Source: Pristionchus mayeri | Lineage: Eukaryota > Nematoda > Chromadorea > Rhabditida > Neodiplogasteridae | Reading direction: 5' to 3' | Assembly (NCBI GenBank): GCA_036245805.1 | Contig: BTRK01000001.1 | Location: 14,756,001 to 14,820,000, forward strand | Length of the DNA: 64,000 nt | Shown here: piece by piece, positions 1 through 11,555 of the stretch | Position numbering within the stretch: the stretch's first letter is position 1 | Layout: each line of letters opens with the position of its first letter | Notes under the pieces: model-generated | The model's input: only the letters and a program-made list of their open reading frames with translations | What the model was told of the DNA's origin: nothing | The model's database searches: none | Translations under genes and position numbers: made by a program

Positions 1-22
1 AATAATAGTGCTACAATCTCAC

Positions 23-526
23 CACTTGGCTTGGTCGTAGTTGTTTTTGAAGGCTGCGGGGTCTTGGTTGTGTGCTTGCTGGGCTTTCCAGGCGTTGTGG
101 TGGTAGTTGTCCCTTCTGATTTGTTCTCGTTTCATAGTTTCTTTTTTTAGCCATATAATAATACAAATTGAATCCTCACTCGCTGGGACTTTATCAACAA
201 TCGCACTTGGCCCCTCAATCGGTGGTTGAACAGCTACTTCCGCTTCTGCTTGTGCTTCTGCTTGAAGTGCTTAATAGATATGCATTGCACTTTAGGCTAT
301 TTTAAAACCATTTAGTAACAGAGTTTGACTCCTTACTGTGTGGTACATTTTTGATAATATCGTTGAACGACGAGATCACTGGTGCACTTGCTTCTGCGGG
401 AAGAAGTTCTGGATTGAATTATTCCATTTACAATTTGATAATGTCCATAAAGAGCAAACCTTGAACCTCAGCATCGGGATTTGCCGTTGCCGACACTAGT
501 AGTAGAAGAGCCACAGGCAGACGCAT
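23..526 (-). CDS. Secreted Thr/Pro-rich protein, 5' part only (gene runs off the left edge)
   Basis: Four exons can be joined in frame on the minus strand: 526-460, 408-337, 260-165 and 112-23, each with a GT donor. The predicted protein starts with a clear signal peptide (MRLPVALLLLVSATA), continues through an Ala/Glu/Val-rich stretch (repeats of EAQAEAE type) and enters a threonine-rich segment with TTTTTT and KPSKHTTKT-like runs, typical of an O-glycosylated secreted or cuticle/mucin-type linker. The fourth exon uses acceptor 113-114 (minus) because the nearer AG would create a stop. No known enzymatic domain is seen. The 3' end lies outside the window, so neither length nor function can be given. 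Confidence 0.6.
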
Positions 527-1950
527 ATTGGGCCGCCGTTCACCTCAACATAACAATCAAGTAGATAAAACATAACAATCAAGTAGATAATAGATAGAAT
601 ATGAATATATAAGAGACTATTACCTTAATTTCGAACACAGTTTACAGAAATCGTTTATTTTTCAAAACATTATCAAGTGAAGCAAATCGAACGACAGGTA
701 ACGCACTAGGAAGTACGAACGCGTTATGGCAAGTGAGTTTCACGCGGTCTTCCTATCTATTGGATCAACGTTATCCTTTTAAATCTTCTGTAAGCTGCGG
801 TCTCTATCTATTCCTCATACACTCTCGATCGGTCGATTGATGAGAGGAGAGTGGAAAGAACGAGGGGATCATGGTATCGTCTTTCGAACTGTAATTCCTC
901 GTTTCAACGCTTCGCGAGATTACCTCATTAAAACGTGTGTGTTCAAAATCTAGCAATCGTCTGACTCTCTTCAGTTTGCACGCTCTCTCCTCTCTCTGAC
1001 CGGCGAGAGAGCGTGCAAACTGAAGAGAGTCACACCATTGCTCTCAAAATCTCCATCGGTGACACATTTTGCGCACTGCGTGTATGATTCATTTCTGTCT
1101 CAACTATATTGGAGTGTATTACTTATATTCTTGGTCTAGCTATGTGTTGCATCATTGTTTTACGCTTATCACAACACTCGATTAGGAAATCATTCTAAGA
1201 GTGGAAGTAAGGTTGGCTTCGTGAGAAAAAACGCCGCAAAATTTCTCGGTCAGCGAGAAATGATCTCGATTGATCTCGAAATGAATGCAAATTCAAATTG
1301 AGATCTCATTTCGAATCGAGATCTTGATTAAAATTGAGAATCAATATAAGGGTCCCCCCTTTACTTTTCCATTCCCCTACACTCTGACCGGTCATTTGAA
1401 AGGGAAGAACGACGAATGGAATGGAGATTGAGAAAGGATCGAGAAATGAGATCTCAATTGGGGTTCCTTTGTTCTCGCGAGAAGGAGATAATTGATTCAA
1501 AATCAATTCGAGATCTCAGATTCTCTCTCATCGGGCCAACCCTAAGTGGAAGACAATCAAAGTGGGCGAAGACACAGAAACAAGTTTGCATTTAGGCTTC
1601 GGCGTAGGCCTAACGCTACTTTCGCATCACGTCTCCAATCACCATTATATATTTCACTTTTTTGCTGTAAGGAAATAGGAACCAAGTTATGTCTTTTGAG
1701 TTTTACGCGGTCTTCCTATCTATTGGAACATCATTATCCACTCAAATCCTCTGTAAGCTCTGTAAGCCGCCATATCTCGGTGGTTCAACGCTTCGCGAGA
1801 CTCCCCCTAATTAAATACGACACTAAAATGGCACGTCGAGTCCTAGATATTTGGCACGTTTTGCACATATTATACACCATTCCAATCTCGTATGGCGATT
1901 AATCGCCCAAAATCAACCAGAAGTAAAATTGTGTAATAAACACAGATTAA
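527..1950. other. Gene-free repeat-rich spacer, left part
   Basis: No exon chain with coherent splice sites is visible. It holds copies 1 and 2 of a spaced repeat (cores near 737 and 1700), a 91-bp hairpin inserted in copy 1, and an AT-rich stretch around 1260-1520 in which GATCTC/GAGATC motifs recur. Confidence 0.6.
952..1042. repeat. 91-bp hairpin element, copy 1
   Basis: Near-perfect inverted repeat: left arm AGCAATCGTCTGACTCTCTT..., right arm ...AAGAGAGTCACACCATTGCT, separated by a short loop around CTCTCTGACCGG. The same element recurs at 10183, 44747, 45131, 50456 and 62135. It sits inside copy 1 of the 150-bp repeat, whose 3' half resumes afterwards, so it inserted later. Confidence 0.85.
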
Positions 1951-1964
1951 AGAGGGAGTGTCAG

Positions 1965-2301
1965 CAAAGTTGAACTTTTGGCGCTGTCATAACCATGACC
2001 TAGCCCACCCTCGAAAGATCATAGCGCGAGCTAGGAGGGTGTACTACCATGAGCTGATAGCTCAGTGGTAGAGCAGCCGCCATGCGATCGGGAGGTTGCG
2101 GGTTCGATTCTCACCAAATGTTTTTGACAGATCTTCAAGATATTTGAATTCCAGAAGTCCCTTCTCTACAAGCCTACTTGGCTCCCTGCCAACTACTGGT
2201 AACGCGGTTCAATATAGAGATATAAATCTGAAATTTTCAGAATCTCTTATGGTTGTGCAAAGCTAGGTCATTGTTATGGCAGCGTCAAAACTTCAACTTT
2301 G
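1965..2301. mobile_element. TIR element carrying a tRNA-like segment, copy 1
   Basis: Terminal inverted repeats of 40 bp (1965-2004 and 2262-2301) start CAAAGTTGAA and end GACCTAGC, with a handful of mismatches. Between them lies a tRNA-like sequence with Pol III box A and box B (2053-2123), followed by a tail that is also present in a second copy at 62834-63045. The combination reads as a SINE-like body enclosed by MITE-type ends. No protein is encoded. Confidence 0.7.
2053..2123 (+). other. tRNA-like Pol III promoter segment (not a functional tRNA gene)
   Basis: Contains TAGCTCAGTGGTAGAGC (D-arm, box A) and GGTTCGATTC (T-loop, box B) at tRNA spacing. The acceptor arm ends do not pair, the anticodon stem cannot form five pairs and the T stem has a C-A mismatch, so it is a degenerate tRNA relic. 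It lies inside the TIR element 1965-2301. Confidence 0.65.
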
Positions 2302-4248
2302 TTATAATGCAATGAAAAAACACAAATGTATTTTCGCGGAAATGTATGTGGTACGATCAGTTTGTTTCACGCGGTCTTACTATCTATTGGAACACCACAA
2401 TCCCGTCAAATCCTCCGAAAGCTGTCATCTCGGTTCAGCGCGTCGCGAGAGATCCTCATTAAAGCGTACGTCCAAATCCTCTAGATGTGAGACGATTTGT
2501 GTACTCCGTACACGTCACATTTTTGGTTCACTATGCTGTCCTGTATTAATAATATTTTGAACAGATTTGATATTTGTTGAATCGAATGTTAATAGTTGTG
2601 CAGTCCGAAAACAGTTTGAATGTCAGACACAATCAAATATGAAATCTTGCTACCAGGGGAATGATCAAAGCTGATCAAGACCCGGAGCTGAGTTTGCAAT
2701 ACCTATAACGCGAAAATGCGAGACGTTCCCATCACGTCGCTTCCGTACATTGAATTGATTGGTGAGTTTTTTTATACACAATTATTACAATATATTAACA
2801 TTGTCAAATCGTCGTCCTGCTGCACTTTTCCCAACAATTAATGCGAATGCGACAATTTCCTACTAAGAAGCGAAATTTGAACATCACTTTGTATTTTACT
2901 ACTCCATTTTACTGAAAACTGTCGAGAATTTGGGAAGAGTTTTTGGGAATTGGGTTTCACGCGGTCTACCTATCTATTGGAACATTCATATTTATCCTGA
3001 CGTCAGGCACAATGGTCCTGCAGGAGGGTGACTTCAGTGTGGAGGGAATGGGGATCTTCGGTCTCAGAGCGTCGTTAGGTCAAGGGATGGGATCTTCTTT
3101 GGCTTCTCTGGTCAACTGTAGGGACGATCGTGACGGATCTCCGTTGAGCATCGAAGTAGATCATCCTGCCGCCGAACACCTGACTTGCGCCGGTTAGGAA
3201 CTCACAACGCGGACAGCGGGGCTTTCTTGACGGTAGATCACTCGAGACGATGGGAATCCGTCCGTGCTCCTCCTCTTGAAGTGTACCAAGTAGGCGATAC
3301 TCTCCGGGTTGCCCAAGCTGACGGGAGAGGATTCCCCAAACTAGGTCGGAAAAGAGCGGGGTCAGGGACCACCGCCCATCACGAGCGCTAGAATGGAGAA
3401 TGAATCCTTCGTAAGCTGTCACGCCTCGGTTTAGCGAATAACGAACGCGCCCCATTAAAGGGGTGCATCGATTCCGTTCGAGGTCATTTTTACAAACATC
3501 ATACACCATACATTCTTACTCATAGACTTTAAAATATGAGGCCATGGTCTCTCCATTCCCTATACTCCATATTACATCTTGCTGACGTTATCTTCGTCTA
3601 ATATGATGCATTGTGATTCTTTCGGGTGTGTTAATATAATTATCTCACACTTTTTCAAACGGTTATTTGAGCGGTGCATGCTCAACCGAGAACTATCGAG
3701 AAGAAGACGAATAACGCATACCGACATCGTAATCAATGGAGTGGATCAATCCATCCTTACGCGGAAAAATGAACTTCCGATTAACTTTCACCAAGTTCTA
3801 AGATGAAGTCTGTGATGAGGGCAATTTCATCATCGATAAGGCCGCTCCTTCAACACCCGTCGACGTCGCTTGACGTCCATTAAGTGCGTGTGAAAGAGGA
3901 TGGATTCATCATCGGTGAAATTTGAAGAAAAAAATTATATGAGTATATCATTCTTTATATCATATCATTCAATTATATCATTCATGCGAGCGTACGATAA
4001 GCGAATTACGCAAAATATATCGTGCACAGCGATGGTATTGCTCCGAGACTGTAGTCCTGACAAGCTCTCAATGCGTCGCATAAAACATATATGAATGACT
4101 GTTTTTGATTACATAGTCATATGGATTTCTCAGCTTAGCAGTATTCGTATATCAAGATACATGTGTGGATGAAGAGAATGTGTATCATCGTAGACACTAA
4201 ACGCTCAGATGAAGAATGGGCGGTAATATTAGTTTTAACTTTTCCAAC
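2302..4248. other. Gene-free spacer with repeat copies 3 and 4
   Basis: Apart from repeat copies 3 and 4 and the GC-richer insert near 3001-3407, which is open on both strands but has no recognisable domain, nothing is seen from about 3510 to 4248. Confidence 0.5.
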
Positions 4249-4471
4249 GGTTCCAACGGTAGATCAGGACGCCATCCCCCTGGAAAGCCTTATACAAACG
4301 AAGAATAGATAAATGATCTCATCGGAGCTGTGCAGTTGTAAAATGAAATTAAAATTTTAAAATTAATTTTTTTTAATTTTACAATTGCAGAGCATCGATG
4401 AGATCGTTTATCTATTCTTCGTATGTATGAGGCTTTCCAGGGGGATGACGTCCTGATCTACCGTTGGAACC
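4249..4471. repeat. Palindromic MITE-like element
   Basis: Left arm GGTTCCAACGGTAGATCAGG... and right arm ...CCTGATCTACCGTTGGAACC are reverse complements over about 100 bp (shared blocks include CCCCCTGGAAAGCC and GAAGAATAGATAAA). An AT-rich centre lies near 4345-4380. No coding capacity. Confidence 0.8.
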
Positions 4472-4589
4472 GCCCCTCCTCCTCCCGGGGGTATAAATCT
4501 TGAATGCTCAATCTTAAAGGCAATGGAACTTAATTTTATATTTTCTTCTCATCAGTAAGTTTATACACACCCTTCCCTGCATGAGCTGC

Positions 4590-5640
4590 TAAATGCTCAG
4601 ATGTGCATTACGTGTGCTGTTTTCTTGAGCTTTCTCTCTTGCTGACTCACTCCATCTCTCGTTCCATGACAACATGTTTCTTCCAGCTCACTCTCGAATT
4701 TTCATGTTTTTCGTGTTTGCAAAAGTTGAGAAGCCACTCTCTTGATTTCCCCTTCTCTCACAGACTTGTCAAGAAAGTTTGAGAAAATAATCACTCAAAT
4801 TTTGGCTGAATATGAACGTGCAAATCCGAATCTGTATGATCCGTTCACCTTTGAACGATATTTTCGGAGCTGTTTCTCTCGTTCTCTAACCCGCTGACTC
4901 ACCCCCTCTCCCCCTCCATGACAACATTCTTCCAGCTCACTCTCTAATTTTCCTGATTTTGGGTTGGCAAAATTTGAGAAGCCACTCTCTTCATTTCCCC
5001 TTCTCTTATAAGTCGTAATGTCGAGAGAGTGTGATAAAGGAAGAAATCCATACCACAACTTTACCAACAATGAATGGATCATAAAGCGGGTAACATAACA
5101 GCTGGATACAACCACTTGCGCGGTATTTTCTGCTCATTCCCCTCTCTTTCTCTACCCATTCCCCTCTCTTTCTCTACAAATTTTTCTGAAAAAAACATGC
5201 AACATGCAAAACCGAAGTTGCAGGATCCACTGATCGTTAGCACGATATTTTCGGCTCATTTCCCTCTCTTTAACTAGCCCGCTTACTCACACCCTCCCCC
5301 CTTCATGATAACACTGCTTTTACCTCGCCCTTCATTTTTATTGTTGTTTCGTGTTTTCTAAAATTAAGCAGTCTTTCTCTACATTTCTCTCAAAGGTCTA
5401 CCTGTCGAGACATAAAAAGTGTGTGAAAAAAGAAAATGTTATCTCACGATTTTTCCTGGTTATGACTGGACCATAAGACGTACAAAATAACAGCTGGATC
5501 CAATCACCCTTGCGCGATATTTTCGGTTAATTTCCCTCTCTTTCTCTAGCCCGCTGACTCAGCCCGTCTCTCCCTCCATGACAACACTTTTCTTCCACCT
5601 CCCTCGCCTTTAGTCAGCGCGCTATTGTGTCATATTTCCC
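4590..5640. repeat. Imperfect tandem array, unit roughly 270 bp
   Basis: Blocks such as CCGCTGACTCACCCCCTCTC, CCATGACAACA, TTCCAGCTCACTCTC and GATATTTTCGG recur near 4640, 4890, 5130, 5280 and 5550. The array is pyrimidine-rich. Open frames here are by-products of the repeat and are not called genes. Confidence 0.6.
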
Positions 5641-6077
5641 AATATTGGGCAAGTTGCTCCATTGTTGATTAGAAAGTCAACGATATTGCGCAATACCGTG
5701 TTTGATTTAGCTAAAAAGGCGGGGTTTTCCGAGCAATCGATGATTCGATGTTTTGAAATAGGCGCTGAGTTCTCCTTGCATTGATTGCTTGTGATTATCT
5801 GATCCACCACTCCCTCACCCTCTCGTTCTCTTTTTCTCGTCTATGCTTACTATCTTGCTCTCTCTTTCTCCATTGATGACCTTAGAGGAGCTGTGGAAAG
5901 GGATCTTGTGCACTTTAGTTATTGGAGAGTGGGGATCCGATCATTATCGTTTGACAATCTGCCACTTTGTTGACAAGCCCCTCGTGACGCGATCTCTTTC
6001 GAAAGTGTTGACAATAAATTCATTGATCCAGAAAACCTCTTATCACTCTACGCACATTCCACTTCTAAATCGGTGTT
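5641..6077. other. Upstream region of the first RBR gene
   Basis: No repeat copy or coding exon is evident. The region precedes the ATG at 6078 and presumably holds its promoter; no distinct motif can be assigned. Confidence 0.4.
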
Positions 6078-9000
6078 ATGCGCGAGGACAAGCACCGCCG
6101 CAAGTACCGACAGCATGTTGCTAGCACTGCCTCCGACCTGATCAGCAAAGTATGTTGTTGTTATCATTGTTTTCTTTTACATAAATATACAATCACATTT
6201 CAGGAGGTCAATAAATACGATACTTGCGATGTCTTCAATGTTTACTATATGTCCCTGCCGCATTGGAAAGAGGTGTGATTTAAACCTTCTTTTGACTCAA
6301 ATCATTTTCGAACACAGAAATACAAAGAGAGTTATGTATCATTTCGAACATAAAAATACAACTATTATCATCTTTAGCGTCACGAGGACTCCGAGGCTGT
6401 GTTTCGGCCCGATCCATTCGGGATCAACGATTACTTCGTCGAGTATTCCCTGAACAAGAAGAAGCGATGGACTCTTGCAGAAGAAATTGCGGATAGGATC
6501 GAGGAGGTTCAGGTGGGTTAAAATTTGAATTTAATAAAATCAATTTTGTTTCCCGAACGGGAAGCACTGTGGTCCACTAAATTGGTGAGCAAAACGTTTC
6601 CCGCACTTCTCTTTCATCATGCTCTTTCCTCGCTTTGATACACCAGAACTCATACTTGACCAAACCATGCAAATGTTAGGCAAATTTCGCAAATAATACC
6701 TTGTAATAACGAAAAAAAAGCATGAACCCTTACCGTTTCTATGATGTGAAACACCCAAATTCAGGATCCTCGGCTCAACCTGCGCTTCTCCGCTTCTGTT
6801 CACGGCATGGATCGATCGAACAGCGAGGCGTTTTTCGACAGATACTACGATTACACATTGTCCGACAAAATGCCTTGGTACGCAGTGATTTTGAATCGAC
6901 AAGCGAAAGAAATCCGTGAGATTCTGAATGAGCTAGTGTAACACGTTCATTGTCCAGCAAAATAACCAAGATATAAAATACAGAAAATATTCAAAAACAC
7001 GCCAACAACTAAAATCACGATATTGATTATTCAAAAGTTATCTTTCAGTCTCGAATATCACTCGGTCTCTCGTGATGGCAAGACTGTCGTGCACAAAAAG
7101 TCTGAAAATGGGAGGTCTCGCCTTCGAAATTTTACGCATAAGTGAGTGAATTCACAGTATTCGAGTGTGATGAGAATACAATTCGAGAAAAATCTACCTT
7201 TAGAGCTCAACCCCCTCGCCGCGCCAAGGGTGAGAAGGCCAAGAAGGGCACCTTTCCTAGGAGGTACCCATACATCGAGGCGTACGACTGGAGCGACCGA
7301 TTCCTGGAACCGGTGGAGAAAGATGAGCATCAGGTCCAGTTTTGTTACAATGTCGATGTCGTTATCTGAATAATTCGTAACGACTTCTGATTCAGAAACT
7401 CCACATCCAATATACCATCCAGAGACACACCGACAAGCCCTCACTTCACAACAAGATGACGAGCAAGTGAGTTGCTGATCTCGAATTGTCTTCCTTCCTC
7501 GCCCATGTCGTCGTCGTTACCGGCTCTGGCAGTGCACTAATTATCAATATTCTTATTCATATTCTTTATTCACCAATACTTGCAGTTTGCGGGAGTGACA
7601 TTATGAGGAGGTTAGGTGGTATTTGGGCTCAGGCGAGCTTGTGCGTGGGGAATGTGGCAGTTCTGTGTTTCATTTTTTATGTCTGGAGGACAACAGAATG
7701 ATTAGTTTTTAAGAGTTATCGATTAAGAATAAGCATATCGCTAGATCAATATATCGCTGGTGCATAAAGTAATAGAATTGCCCTTTATACGTGTACATTG
7801 CAGGAAAACCCGACGTGATCCCACGGAACGTCGCATCGATTTTTTTGATTCCTCGGAACGTTCTGAATCAATGAAACGTCGCGTCATGGGTATCAAACCC
7901 AAGTACGGCATCGTCATCGAGGAGGAATTGGCTCTCGAAGATGACGTCATCACCCCCATCATCGACGAGTCCTACCCGGTCCCAACCGTTGTTGAGGACC
8001 TCTCTGAGTTGGTTGTCAGGAAGTTGAAGAGGAGGAAGATAAAGAGGGTGAGTCAGAGTTTCGAAACGCGTCATGTTGGGGTATAAGATTCCTAAACGGG
8101 AGACAACGTGCGAGAATAGATGTTGAGTTTCGAAAAACTCCAATTTTGTTGCTTGTACCTAGATAGTGACTAAGGTGGAAATTGGTGTTTTCGCGCTTCA
8201 AAACTTACTAATTTTGAGGGGAATTCGAGGTTTTGAGACGTGAAAGAATGTGCAATTTAAGGAAAACCCTCGTCGATTTGTCGATGAACTTCTGAAGACG
8301 TCGATCTTCACTCCCTCGCCGGGCACCAGTGGGTACGGAAGCGGGGAAGAGACGGAGGACGAGGAGGAGGTACGATATTGATAAAGTGTACTGGGTGGTT
8401 TACCAAGGCGCCTATCCAATGGGGACGGGAAAATTTATTGTCGTGACTAGATCACCGAATCCGGTCAAATTGACACTGGCCTAGCAGTGTTCTCCCACGA
8501 GCACAGTCTCGAAGACGGGATGAACCTTTACTGGGTGGTTACATACCTATCGCTGAATTCTGTAAAATACATTATGAAATCTTAGTGCTCTATCTGATCT
8601 GAGTCAGGCATCTACGAATCAAGAGATTCAAGCGTGGAACAGATCTTACAAATGAGTGATTTACCTGTACATAATGAGTCATATTCATTTTTAGGTACCT
8701 TCCTCATCCATTGTCTCCACTACATCCATCCCTGTGGTCGTTCTACCCTCTGAGATGTTCACTCGTCTTTCCGTCTCATCCCTTCCCAATCTCCTTTCGA
8801 CTCCTCGCCTTCCCTGCTATCCTCCAGCGTGGGAGGTTGATCAGAAGGACAGTATCGATCTGCTCGGTGAGATACATACTAGGAATTGTATCAAATTAGC
8901 TAATGAATCATGATGATATTTTTGAATCACTTTTGAATCACTATGCAGGCAAGGACCTTCTCACTTCCGTCATCGCCCGACAGTACGGAGAAGAACTGAG

Positions 9001-11555
9001 ATTAGCCATTGTTGAAGAGTGAGTAAATTGTGTTTTTTTTCGAATGCAAGTGTGTCGTCCATTGAATGTTCGGCACGTTTCCTTCTGAAACATTTTTATT
9101 GAAACATATCGCGTTTCCCAACAAATCTCAATTTATTTCCAGTTTCACTCCCATCTATTTCACCCGCCCTTCACTCCCTCCAACTGAAGAGATTCCTCCC
9201 GATATCGTATATGATAACGTGCAATTCTGCGACATCTGCTGTGGAGAAATGGATCCACAGGATGAGGATAGGGTAAGGATATCAGTGCAAGTGTTTGTTG
9301 AATCGTTCAGCTCTTTTCTTGGATAAGATCCAATCACCACTATGATTTGGAAAGCATTGGATGATGCTAGCCTCGTTCAGTACTGTCACCCCTTCTCGCT
9401 CTCCTGCGGTCACATCTTCTGCTCTGGATGCTGGCTCTCGCACATCTCCATGTCTATCCATCGCCAGAAACTCCCCGCTACTTGCCTGGTAGGCATCAAC
9501 ATTAATTTTGGTAAAAAATACGTGTAGACTTGGTCACTGCGAAAGCAAATATTGATAGAAAAGACAAAAATGAGCATTTCAGCATCCCGATTGTTCCACC
9601 TCCGTTTCCGTCTCTGCTACCAAAGGTCTCCTGAGTGCTTCGTCGGTCGACATTTATGAAGAGGCTACTATCAAAGCTCTGAAGGCAGCCGACACGCTGA
9701 TTTCTTGTCCAGACTGCGGGAGGGTTCATTACACTACGAAGTGAATATATTGAAATCCGACAGTTAGATGACAGAGATATGTGTCTGAAGTGCTGCGCAA
9801 GTCGATATCTGCAATGTAGACGTTTCGTGTTTTTATAAATTTTTCAATTGTCCCTTTAATGATTGCATTCAGGTCCCTGCACGTCTCCTGTCCCTGCGGC
9901 GCCTTCCTCTGTGCGCACTGCGCCTCCATCGACCACTCGCCTCTCGGATGCGATGTTTTCGAGCAGTACAATGCGTACATGAAGAGGAGTGGTTAGTTGT
10001 GCATAAATTGTATGGTTCAAAATACCATTTTATGAATCATTGAAGTAACATGACAATTCAGGCTTTGCGTCACTTTACTCCACGTCCTCCGAGGCTCCGA
10101 TCATTCGAGATCTGGCCAAGTGCCCCAAGTGCAATGCGCTGATGCAAAGAAGCGAGGGGTGAGCTAATTTACATTTCGGAGGAATGGTCTGGCTCTCTCC
10201 AAACCACACGATCTCTCGTCGATCAGAGTGACCGAGAGAGTGTACGATATGGAGAGAGCGAGACCATTGCTCGCATTTCGTTATCACAAACTACAGGGCA
10301 GTTGCAAGCCTTTCCCCCTGTAATTTAGTGATAATTTCTTCTGAAGCATTTCAAGTTATTGTGAGCTTAAGATAATATCAATATGCGAGCCTCAGCATAT
10401 TAGCCTGTTGAAAGGAACGTTCATTGGTCGGGGTCTCTTCGGCACTTATTAGCCCATGTCACTTACTTACGATAATATAGAGTTTTAAAAAGTCTTGATT
10501 TCCAGTTGCAATCACATGGCGTGCTATTGCGGGATGGAGTTCTGCTTCATGTGCAGTGCCAAGTGGACCACCAGCCACTACGAGTGCACGAAGCAGATTC
10601 ACTCGGTATGTATTTTCGAAAATACAAATGAACTAAAAAAAGTAACGGATAAATTATCTATAAGGAGACTCACGCGGTTGTTTCTATTCTCAATTGTAGA
10701 AAAATATAGCTGGTACATCAAAAAATGAACTGGCCACTCTGTGTTGGAGTAAATGAGACATTAATACGCGTATTTTGTTTCAGAAGACGACAATGGTGGA
10801 CGTATCCACCGCTCGCTCCTCGCCCCTCCTCGTGCCATCCTTGCTCATTCTCGCGGTTGAGGCCAGGGTGAGAAAACTTTTCCACCCCCCCCCCCTTTAA
10901 GCAACTCTATCATATAATTCATCCTCTTAATCGCATGATTCTTCCAAGACTTCGCTTAGATTTTTGTTTCCAAGACTTTTTTTACAGACTATTCTACTCG
11001 ATCGTAGGATCGAACTGAAGAAGAGGCTGACTCCTCTTCCGCTAAAAGAGAGAAAGATGGCTGAGAGGACTTTCGTTGAGGTGAGTATCGCACATTTTCC
11101 AGATATTTTGTCCAAACACACCCTGAATTCTCTGTTCATTTTCCTATGATTAATGCATTTTTTTGTCTGTTTTTAAATTAAGAAATTATCTTGATTTAGT
11201 TGTCCCTGATCGTCGAACTTTGCTGTCTCTCCTTCCGACGCAGTCGACAGGCGCGTATCGTCGCTGATAGAGTGCGATTCTGGTTGGACGAATTCTTCAA
11301 TACAGGGTAAGTTCTTATTTTATACTTATATTAGATTTATATTTATGAAAGCTAGGCATATTTGTGAGCTGTAGTGTTCAAAAAATGCAGATATGTGATT
11401 CGAAGAATATATGCTCATATGCGGGTCATTGGGAGGATGTACAGTTTGTGATGAGCTAACATTTGAAAATAACGTTATGTTATATTTTCAGGGACAAGGA
11501 CATGCCGGCCAAAGCTCGTAAACTCAAGGCACTCAGGGATTCACTACCTGTTTGA
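6078..11555 (+). CDS. RING-IBR-RING (RBR) E3 ubiquitin ligase, paralogue 1
   Basis: Predicted to take ubiquitin from an E2 onto its own RING2 cysteine and pass it to a substrate. Twenty-one exons join in frame (first 6078-6149, last 11492-11555; total 2337 nt, 778 aa). Residues 1-430 are charged, Lys/Arg- and Asp/Glu-rich, with no domain I recognise. RING1 starts at Cys455 (CDICCGEMD) and continues HPFSLSCGHIFCSGCW. The IBR contains CPDCGRVHY and CPCGAFLCAHC. RING2 is CPKC at 618-621 and SEGCNHMACYCG, giving Cys631 at the position of the catalytic cysteine of Ariadne/Parkin-type ligases. The C-terminal 110 aa are basic and helical-looking; no Ariadne domain is obvious. The start is the first ATG of an exon whose counterpart in paralogue 2 is also 72 nt. 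The paralogue lies tail to tail at 12684-19111. The gene hosts a retroposon (8401-8528) and a hairpin (10183-10270) in introns. Confidence 0.88.
8401..8528 (-). mobile_element. Short retroposon with 12-bp target-site duplication
   Basis: A 128-bp insert in an RBR intron is flanked by identical 12-mers TACTGGGTGGTT (8389-8400 and 8529-8540). Read on the minus strand it contains CCCGTCTTCGAGACTG, GGGAGAACACTGCTAGGCC and GATCTAGTCACGAC, all shared with 40273-40420 and in part with 52160-52245. Target duplication of this length and an (AAAGGT)n tail in the other copies suggest a SINE-like element. Confidence 0.75.
10183..10270. repeat. 91-bp hairpin family, diverged copy
   Basis: Inverted repeat with left AATGGTCTGGCTCTCTCC and right GGAGAGAGCGAGACCATT, loop around 10225. 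It lies in the intron directly after the exon that ends just before the RING2 catalytic cysteine. It is the most diverged of six copies in the window. Confidence 0.7.

Larger units (their letters stand above)
737..3500 (+). repeat. Four spaced copies of a conserved ~150-bp repeat
   Basis: Cores beginning at about 737, 1700, 2364 and 2954 share GTTTCACGCGGTCTTCCTAT followed by CTATTGGA(A)CA, then a second conserved block (AAATCCTCTGTAAGC...CGGTTCAACGCTTCGCGAGA...CTCATTAAA). Spacing between copies is roughly 960, 660 and 590 bp, so this is not a tight satellite. Copy 1 is interrupted by a 91-bp hairpin (952-1042). Copy 4 is interrupted by about 400 bp of foreign, more GC-rich DNA (about 3001-3407). 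No protein reading is common to the copies. It may be a dispersed repeat or a small non-coding unit. Confidence 0.7.

Noticed and set aside
2053..2123. Functional tRNA gene
   Set aside because: Box A and B are present but the acceptor, anticodon and T stems do not pair properly, and it sits within a repeat element.
3075..3509. 144-codon minus-strand ORF in the GC-richer insert
   Set aside because: The opposite strand is open too, no domain is recognised, and it spans the border of a repeat copy; likely composition-driven.
4795..5277. ORFs in the pyrimidine-rich array
   Set aside because: They follow the tandem repeat unit and change frame from unit to unit.
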